The position numbers and the translations under genes were made by a program. From Tubulanus polymorphus (taxonomy: Eukaryota; Nemertea; Palaeonemertea; Tubulaniformes; Tubulanidae), in contig NC_134026.1 of the NCBI RefSeq assembly GCF_964204645.1, forward strand, positions 13,606,450 to 13,670,449: a stretch of 64,000 nucleotides of DNA, in the 5' to 3' direction. A model generated the notes under the pieces. The model had not been told where the DNA came from. It searched no databases and worked only from the letters and a program-made list of their open reading frames with translations. This document shows, piece after piece, positions 56,841-64,000 of the stretch (positions within the stretch are counted from its first letter, which is position 1; each line of letters starts with the position of its first letter).

Positions 56841-57386
56841 TTGGAGGAGATAATGCAACGCATTAGTATGGCATTACATTTAGACAATTCAGTTTCAGCG
56901 AGAATAGAAACAAACAAAAAGCATCAGGTTATTATTGATGGTCTAAATGTGTTTGGTTGATTCTAACACGCAGTTGACTCAGGTAATTGGAAGGCCCTTG
57001 CCGTTGGTGCTTACCATTGCCGTTGGTGCTAGGTCCGAGACCAACACCAAAGCAATTCATAATCTATTGAATGTTCTATTGCTTAATGAGGACACCATGG
57101 GTAAGTTTGGTTACAAAGCTGAATCGCATTGCACATTTACACAGGGGTTGCATAAAAGGTTCGAATCTGTCAATGCAATACATATGTATTCAAATTTTCT
57201 ACAATTCCCATCATTCTGAACAGAATGGTGCGGGTTTGTAGAAACCTGTTACACTTATTGCTGTTTTCTGTGACATCAGATAACAACAGATAGCGGACAT
57301 AAATTCTTTTACTTTTATGTATTGTATCTTTTTGTACTCAAGAAAATCTGGAATTCTCGGCCGGAGATCTCAAATCCAGAGAAATC
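56841..57386. other. No gene recognised
   Basis: A 90-codon plus-strand frame at 56,947 has no known motif; TTGCCGTTGGTGCT is duplicated at 56,998 and 57,016. Confidence 0.45.
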
Positions 57387-57865
57387 AAACAAGTGCCTAA
57401 AAGGGCACTATGGCCAGCCTGTCGTCTTTTCACAAATGATGAACTCTGTGGGTTATATTAGGCAAAATACATCCCCCGCTCAGAGTCAATAATTATATTT
57501 TACACAGTACATTCTATTTTCATGAATAGTATAGATGGGGAACTGGCAGGAACATATACCTCAGATCAATCTTTTCTTTTTTTGAATACAAAAAAGGATT
57601 GAAATGGATTTTCTGAAATTAGTTCAATGAAGTAAAATTGAATTGGTTTTGATAGTTTTTGCAGAATAAAATCTGATTGAATTTGCAGTTCGAGCATATG
57701 GCTAATTAGCATATCAAGGTCATCCATCCGATTCGAGAAAAAGCTATTTTCCCCACACTTTGCATAATTGTCAATGATATTTCCGTAGAGCATTTAAAAA
57801 TATTCCACTCAAAAATCAAATCAACTAAACACTTCATATATATCGATCTTGAAATACTATTTTTG
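57387..57865. repeat. Repeat family C, copy 2
   Basis: Aligns with 32,420-32,962 from CAAG-GCC--A--GGGCACTA to TCGATCTTGAAATAC. Confidence 0.85.
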
Positions 57866-58439
57866 CGACTGAGCCATTCATAGAGGAGTCTTTGCTTACT
57901 GACTGGCTATATAGAATTGATATTTTTGCATTCAGATTTTCCCACAAAAGCTCATGTAAAATTTAAGGACCTTTTCAAAATTCAGCTCCCTAAGATTTAC
58001 AAAATGGAAAATGCTTTGATGAATGATTTGCATGAATATATGCTCAGTTGCACAGTCAGGGCCTTAGCTGTGGAAACCATGTCATTCAAATTCGATCCAT
58101 TTGTATAGTAATAGGCTCAGCCTACAGCCGACCTAAAAAAAAGCGACTAGGAAAATATGCAATTGCCTCAATTATGACTTCCACTCAAATTTTCTGAAAA
58201 TTCCATCTAAACTTGGCACCATTTTTTTAATAATAAATTAATCATAACTTCAACTCTTTAATTTTCATTCTAGATTAATATTCTATATACAATTGGAACA
58301 ACAGCTGGTGTCATAAGTATGACTAAATATGAATTGATCTTTTGACTGTTGTATTGACGCCATTTAAAATGTATTGAGTACGATTTCTATAGAATTGTGT
58401 CAGATACTTCCAGAATTGTGAATTATACCATCATCGATG
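57866..58439. other. No gene recognised
   Basis: AT-rich INPP5A intron sequence. Confidence 0.4.
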
Positions 58440-58675
58440 GTTCTGATGGGATAGCCAGTTCCCCATTATCAAATATCAAGACTATGAGTTAAAATTTGTA
58501 ACTTTGATAGACTCCTTCCTGTAAAAACCCTTTACCATCTACAAATCAGGACTGATGACACTAAGATGGCCATTGATTGCATGATAATTGACCTATTGGG
58601 AAACCCATCTGTAATGTTGAAGATCACTTTCCAAAGTATACCCACCAATAATTTCAATGAAAAATCAAAACCTAC
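58440..58675. repeat. Repeat family B fragment abutting an INPP5A exon
   Basis: ATCAAATATCAAGACTATGA and TGACACTAAGATGGCCA...GCATGATAATTG match 8,600 and 47,580; CCCACCAATAATTTCAATGA matches about 47,670. The similarity runs to within about ten bases of the exon donor. Confidence 0.65.
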
Positions 58676-58739
58676 CTATAAAATCATACATTTGTACATT
58701 CTTCACCGACTCATGAATGAAATAAAGATTTCCAAGAGC
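58676..58739 (-). CDS. INPP5A: INPP5A exon (21 codons)
   Basis: On the minus strand TTTCTTTTCAG precedes and GTAGGT follows 64 bases that read ALGNLYFIHESVKNVQMYDF plus one codon and one base. The animal enzyme has ALGSFYF-HES-KN---FDF at this place, just before the segment in the 30.2 kb exon. It starts in phase 0 and ends in phase 1, while the 30,366 exon starts in phase 0, so at least one exon (for the basic A-K-K-Y linker) lies between and was not found. Part of the catalytic domain. Confidence 0.85.
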
Positions 58740-58939
58740 CTGAAAAGAAAAGAATTTCATATTATAGGGGAGTGTCTAATGAGAAAATCATAAGACTAGA
58801 ATGAGGCAAAGCCTCGGATACCCCCGGCCTGAAATTCACCACCATGTGAAGTTACAGGGTTTGTGGTAAATGCGTTAGAAATGTAATGGCCACAATTATT
58901 TTATAATAATGATATTGGAGAACATGTGTACCAAGTGTA

Positions 58940-59345
58940 AAAAATTGATCAATAGTTGCAGCCTTTAGGCTGTTTCCCCTGATGGCCATAATTTGAATCA
59001 GTCCACAATTGCGGCCTCTAGGCGGTTTAAAAAAAATGGATCAACAATTGCAGCCTTTAGGCTATAGAGTTCATTTTAAATGTCGGCCCCCTGGTGGTCA
59101 TTATTCGAATCAATCCAATCTCAAATAGGATTCGGGGCCAAGTGATACCCTACTTGTGTACCAAGTTAACAACAATTGCGGCCTCTAGGCCGTTAATGTC
59201 GTTTTTCATCTTGGCCCCCATGTGGCAATAATTTGAATTGAATCAACCCAATTTTGAGAAGGCCTCTGTCCCAAGTGATATCATACTTGTGTACCAAGTT
59301 TGAAATGATTCGGTCAACAATTGCAGCCTTTAGGCCGGGGGCATA
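58940..59345. repeat. Repeat family F array, about 3 decayed units
   Basis: TTGCGGCCTCTAGGC, GGCCCCCTGGTGGTCATTAT, AAGTGATACCCTACTTGTGT and ACCAAGTTTGAAATGATTCG as in 33.4-34.4 kb. Confidence 0.85.
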
Positions 59346-59399
59346 AAAATTTGTGTAAAACAGAACTGAGTACAGTCAGTGCCTATTAATAGTACAGAA

Positions 59400-59600
59400 T
59401 GATGGGTTCAGTCAATGGTCCATACTTGAACTCAATTTTCAATAAGGGGTAGACATCTCACCTACCAAAATTCTTACACCTAGTATGATGAAAATGCATC
59501 AATAATTGCATTGCAGGCCTTATACCTTCATGACGCAATAGAAGAAGAATGATCCAGTATTCAAAGTTTTACAGAAAGATTTACATTGTAACGATGCAGG
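59400..59600. repeat. Repeat family A unit plus the 80 bp segment of 41,143
   Basis: TTTTCAATAAGGGGTAGACA, then CCTTATACCTTCATGACGCA at 59,519. In the 41 kb copy the 80 bp segment comes first. Confidence 0.8.
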
Positions 59601-59649
59601 TATATAAACTGCCTATTTTTGTAACTTGCTCATACAGTTGCTCATGAGC

Positions 59650-59800
59650 ATTTTTTGGGTTTTGTAAGTTGCTCACATCTACTGAGGTGAGCCAGTGTAT
59701 GGTTTTTGAAAGTTGCTCACATTTACTGAGGTGAGCCAGTGTAGGGTTTTTGAAAGTTGCTCACATCTACTGAAAGAGTTTTTCAAGTTGCTCATACATT
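59650..59800. repeat. 44 bp tandem repeat upstream of the NRF-1-like gene
   Basis: About three copies of a unit with AAGTTGCTCACATCTACTGA and GGTGAGCCAGTGTA. CTCACATCTACTGAGGTGAG is a partial palindrome. It ends ~310 bp before the TATA box. Confidence 0.88.
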
Positions 59801-60110
59801 CTTAAAATGATTAAATAGGCCTATCAAGCTACCAAATCTTAAACTTAACTACACCAACTATTCAACTATCTATAACATTGTATAGACTAATTTTACTCTA
59901 AAATACAGATGTCTCTAATTTGCTTTAGACTAATTTAGCCTACTTACTTACTCTTAAAGCTCACTCCCTAATTAGCCGTAAGTCCCTATCAAATTTCCCC
60001 TAATTGCCTTAAGACTGATGTCACCCTAAAATATAAATTTCATTAATTTGCCTCTACACTAGTATACTGACTAGTATACAGTTTACTTTAAACAATCAGG
60101 TGATAATATG

Positions 60111-60144
60111 TATAAAAGCCTTGCTTCAGTGTGGTATATCAGTC
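60111..60144 (+). promoter_or_regulatory. TATA box and initiator of the NRF-1-like gene
   Basis: TATAAAAG at 60,111-60,118 and TCAGTC at 60,139-60,144 are spaced as a core promoter. A 9-codon upstream frame starts at 60,162 and its TGA overlaps the main ATG (TGATG at 60,189-60,193). Confidence 0.65.
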
Positions 60145-60190
60145 GGAAAACTTATTTTGTCATGGACACGTATATATTTAATTATCATTG

Positions 60191-61929
60191 ATGGATACCG
60201 CTACGCAACGTGCAGTTAACCGCATTGTAAAAGGTGTAAATTCGTATGTGAAGGACACATCCATGGATGCTGGAGCTTTTTTTTTTTTACACAGATAAAA
60301 TAACCAAACAAAAAACACTAGGAATTGTTGGATCGCCATTAATGCGCGCAGCGTTCGAGGAGAACAAGGACATTATTGCGGAGTCTATTGCCAATGGATT
60401 AACTTCAGTGACGGTAATACCTCCAGGGGAATGTATAACTGCTCTAGTTGTGGAGTTTAAGTTACCTAACATAATGATCGACTATGGGAAACCACTGTCC
60501 CGATTACCACTGACAGATTTACGGGTGATAATTTCAACTGTGGTGTTAATATCCAAATTGATGGACAATCCAAATGCTGAAAAATTGCCTCGATGGGGAA
60601 ATGAGAGTAAAAGAACGCCATGGTGGCCAGCGGATTGCAAGTGGCTAAATCCGAGATGTGACAAAAGAGATGCATCAGAAAAAAAGGGAGAATCAGCAGC
60701 AAATGTGTGTCGCAGAATAATCACTGCGGCATATAGATATCATAACGTATTGAGTCTTACTGGTAAGTCTATTAAATTTTATGATTTATGATAACTAGCA
60801 GGCCATTACCATCAACAAACACAGGGAACCTCCCTGAACAGACAGGCCACCATCATCATAAAACATAATTTTAATCTTATTTCATTTCTTATTTATGCAG
60901 GTGATGAGAATGGTCTTAGCAATGAAGTCACCTCTGCTACAACCGTTGATGCTGCATATATAAACAGTACATATGCAATCCCCAGTGACCCCGCTACTCT
61001 GTTAAGTATGTAATAAAAATCATTTGCTAAAATTAAATAACATCTATTTGATAATCATATATTGCAGTATCTTGTATATTGCAACCTCTACAATTATAGT
61101 TTAATACTTTTTTGTACTTTTATACTTCAGTTGAAGACTTCCCAACCAGCACCAGTAATGAGACGTATATTTTGCCTCTTAATTCGACATCCGAAGCCAC
61201 TGAAATTGATAACTTGGATATTGGTAGTAAGTATATAAGTAATATGCATTATTAATGCTATTAGTGAATTCATGTACCCATTATTGTGTATATTTTACAT
61301 TCACAAAATAATTTAGATTGTTTCTATTTTTCCGATTCATATTTGATATTTTTGCCAGTAGGTTTTGCTTGTAGATAATTTTGTACCTATTTCCATTTTC
61401 AGATGTTTCTAAAATCATAGAGGCAGTGAATAATGCAAGTGATTTAATGAACTTGAATTTTTCATCCTTACTGGTGGAAAGTGTTGGTAAGTCTTATTTT
61501 GATTTTAAATTGATAATGAAATGTCACAAAACAGCTTCCCTTGAATGATTGTTCTATTCAGTAATTATTCTGTTATTTAAATAGAAAATAGATATAGTGA
61601 AGAGAAACAAGCTGATGGTTCGCTACATACTCCGAATACTACTATGATTTGTGACAATATTCAGAACCATGCACATTCGGACAGTATTCCTGCAGGTAAA
61701 TTGAAATTATATCCTTTTAAGAGGGATGAGATAATCAGAAAGAAAACAAGAAATTTGCAGTTTATGTGTTTGCTCATATTTTTCATTTCTTTTTCAAACA
61801 GATGTGACTAGAGATTTGTCCAACAGCACTCAGAATGTTGCACCAGTCCGCCAAAGTCGTGCCCGAAAGGTTACCAAAAGAATGGAGGAATGGAAGAAAA
61901 TGGAAGGGAAACGTCGACGAATTGTTTAA
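60191..61929 (+). CDS. Six-exon gene with NRF-1/P3A2/EWG-like domain
   Basis: Exons 60,191-60,762, 60,901-61,005, 61,131-61,226, 61,403-61,486, 61,585-61,695 and 61,802-61,929 all have GT-AG borders and compatible phases; the sum gives 364 residues if one T of the T12 run at 60,277-60,288 is left out. As written, that run shifts the frame. Residues ~135-190 (RWGNESKRTPWWPADCKWLN, then C-R-R-I-I-x-A-A-Y-x-Y-H) resemble the DNA-binding part of nuclear respiratory factor 1, which has WGKES-PPWWP-D-PW-N-R. The exons 2-5 are low-complexity acidic; the end is basic (KKMEGKRRRIV). It could be a DNA-binding accessory protein of a transposon, or a host gene. Confidence 0.75.
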
Positions 61930-62049
61930 TTCTAATTGTCAGACATGTAAATATTCAAAATTCGATGTATATGAGTATTTTAAACTTTTTGATCAATATA
62001 GTTATTGCTTGCTTACAAATGATTGCTTTCTTTCCTTATCAGCATATAA

Positions 62050-62983
62050 ACACACACCATGGTAGGGTCCCTACAGATCATTCTACAATCATTCTAGAAT
62101 TCAAGGACTTTTGAAGGATAAAATTTCAAATTTGAACGAGTGTCTGCATCACTTTCATATCCAAATTACGGTCCTAAAACGGTACTGCTTATCTTGGTAA
62201 ACCAGTAATTTGGTGGTTGTAAAAGCAAATTTTTATCTTTTACCCTACTACACTTGATTTCTAACTGTCTAATTGAGTAAAAAAATCCTAGTTCCAACAG
62301 TACCGATTTAGGAATAGTGTATCTCTTCTGTTCAACTACAAACGTAAACAAAAATGTACAGAAATGAACTTAAAATTCGCTGATTGAACATTTTGCAAAA
62401 CGTTTATCATAAGTTTTCGGAAGCCAATCCTTAAGGTCTGGATCCTGAAGCCAGTTATCATTAAATGCAGTTTCCCCGTGGCATTTTGAAGAATATGATA
62501 GTGTAGATGTGTAACGAATAAAGCCTGATGTATTCGAGTGATACATAATTACTGTCTCAACTAAGAGTGAAGCAACACTTTAAACCCTTGAAAATACTGA
62601 TTGATTAAAATAACAGACCCGCTAATCAGTACTAATTTCCCAACCAGGCAGTCTTAATTAAATAATGCTGAACAATTCTGAACATAGTTCTTTTGTCCAA
62701 GAGATACAATGAGAACCACAGCAGACACTATGTATTAATCATACTACAATTAGCTGGTGAAAGACTGTGTGTATGGGGCCTATGACTACTAACTAGGCCT
62801 AATCTTGGAAAACACTTGTAACCTAAACATTTTCTCATTGCCAATTTCTCAAAATTCAAGGAGTTTTCAAGGACTTTAGGGCATTTTGCTCCAATTAAAG
62901 GATATTCAAGGACCTTGAAAAACATTTTTGGTTTAGAGGAGTTTTCAAGGAATCAAGGACCTGTAGGGACCCTGCATGGTGTA
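62050..62983. mobile_element. hAT-like non-autonomous element, ~930 bp
   Basis: Ends ACACCATGGTAGGGTCCCTA and, reversed, ACACCATGCAGGGTCCCTAC match. AAGGACTTTTGAAGGA near the left end and TTTTCAAGGACTTTAGGG, TCAAGGACCTTGAAAAA near the right end are the AAGTCCTTGAA words common in hAT ends. An 8 bp target duplication could not be separated from the ends. No transposase. Confidence 0.7.
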
Positions 62984-63513
62984 ATCAGTGTAGAATATAA
63001 CACTGTAGAACAATACTTGGTCCGTGGACAAATATGCATCAAGTGATAACATAGAGACATAATCTTGAAGAAACACTCTACGGTATTCATGTTGCAGCGA
63101 CAATTCATAAAAAAAATATTGCTTGTGTTTGATCAGTTTCATTTTCTGAGCGTGTCAAAAAAAGTTTGTCAGTAAAAAATTAAAATGCGCATCCCGCATG
63201 CAGAAATGTTTTCGTTTTTTTTCACTATTTGAATTTGGATTAAGGCTTGTCACTTTTCCAAAAAGGGCTGATGAGAAACAACGGTATTTCTTCATATGGC
63301 CTAATCCCACAATAATGATTAAGAATAAGTCAGAAATGTTTCCTTTGAGCTAATGTCTTATTCGATTTCAAGTTTACAAAAATATTCCATGTTTAATTAA
63401 TTATATTATTTACAGAAAGAAATTTGTGGCAAAATACAGAACAATTCAGGTAGGCATAGTGAAACCTGGTAAATGTGTTATGATACAATACATATTTCAG
63501 ATTCAATTTTTTT
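62984..63513. other. No gene recognised
   Basis: AT-rich sequence between the two convergent genes. A 35-base stretch at 63,416-63,450 has splice-like borders but no support. Confidence 0.4.
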
Positions 63514-63863
63514 TTACAACTTTACATTTTTATCCTGATTTTTAAGGACCAGAAATAGTGCTACATGCCGAACAAAGTTTTCTGGCTTCATGTAAGCAAG
63601 TTGACTTTTCAGGCGAATAAGTCCCGAATTAGCTTTTTCATTCAGTTGTGAATTAATATTGGAAAGATCCACATTGCTGCAGTAAGTGTCTAGTTTATAG
63701 CCAGCACAACACCTACAAAATGGAAAAAAATTTGATACATATATACATGACGAGTAGATGAGGTGATGAAAGATATAATTCACGAGATAATACATACCCT
63801 GTATGATTTACCCAATGCATTCTGTCCACACAAAATATAGTGTTCTTGAAAAATTCTGGTTCT
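63514..63863 (-). CDS. KDZ-type (Kyakuja-Dileera-Zisupton-like) transposase, last two exons
   Basis: Minus strand: exon 63,863-63,798 encodes EPEFFKNTIFCVDRMHWVNHTG, then donor GTATGT; acceptor TTTGTAG; exon 63,712-63,514 encodes CCAGYKLDTYCS, INSQLNEKANSGLIRLKSQL and YMKPENFVRHVALFL with stop at 63,514. The pattern VDR-HW--H--C, N-Q-NE-AN-GL-R and YM-PENF is that of the C-terminal end of KDZ-like transposases, with Asp and Glu of the catalytic set. The rest lies right of the window. No break is seen. Confidence 0.7.
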
Positions 63864-64000
63864 CTGTAATTAGAATAATTAATGGACTTACTTCAATAAC
63901 AATCAACCTCGGTTAATCGCTATCACTTGGGACTGAGCTCTTTAGTATCGATAACAGGTAATCCGTTATCTATGAATTACTTAATATTTCTATGATCAAA

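Noticed and set aside
63416-63450. 35-base plus-strand exon between TTTACAG and GTAGGC
   Set aside because: Splice-like borders alone occur by chance in AT-rich DNA and no protein or phase supports it; the NRF-1-like gene already ends at 61,929.

Overview
The window is AT-rich animal DNA crowded with transposable elements, and only a few parts of it code for host protein. The repertoire (BEL/Pao, DIRS, several non-LTR lineages, piggyBac, pogo, Harbinger, hAT and a KDZ-type transposase, plus many arrays of ~130-150 bp units carrying a CCCCCTGGTGGC-like box) suggests a marine invertebrate, perhaps a mollusc or another lophotrochozoan. That placement is an inference from repeat content, not a match to a named species.

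The host gene I recognise is the type I inositol polyphosphate 5-phosphatase INPP5A on the minus strand. Three exons with consistent splice phases lie at 58,676-58,739, 30,178-30,366 and 10,982-11,037. They are consecutive or nearly so, with introns of about 28 kb and 19 kb. At least one short exon is missing between the first two. The N-terminal exons and the catalytic C-terminal exons must lie outside the window. Nearly everything else is intronic mobile DNA.

Region by region: 1-6,232 is a decayed BEL/Pao retrotransposon interrupted by a 671 bp element that recurs at 11.6 kb; 6.2-7.6 kb is a Harbinger relic; 9.5-10.7 kb holds a pogo-type and a piggyBac-type miniature element; 11.4-13.2 kb is the first of four copies of an unusual hairpin-ended element family; 13.2-22.5 kb is mostly old repeats, with BEL scraps and a CACATGTG-rich block; 22.5-29.7 kb is a DIRS-type tyrosine-recombinase retrotransposon split by two insertions; 30.4-34.8 kb carries BEL, pogo and repeat-array debris; 37-43 kb contains minisatellites, a 204 bp tandem duplication and repeat arrays. 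From 43.7 to 55.3 kb there is a nest: a CR1/L2-like LINE is split at a TTAA by a piggyBac derivative, which in turn holds a hairpin-ended element with a 31 bp minisatellite and a nearly intact CR1-group LINE with a zinc-knuckle/esterase ORF1. From 55.4 to 59.6 kb are more arrays around an INPP5A exon.

The right end, 60.1-63.9 kb, is different. A six-exon gene with an NRF-1-like domain (plus strand, TATA box and initiator) converges on the 3' exons of a KDZ-like transposase gene (minus strand). I infer they may be two genes of one large DNA transposon. This pair and the hairpin-ended element family are the best candidates for undescribed systems here.
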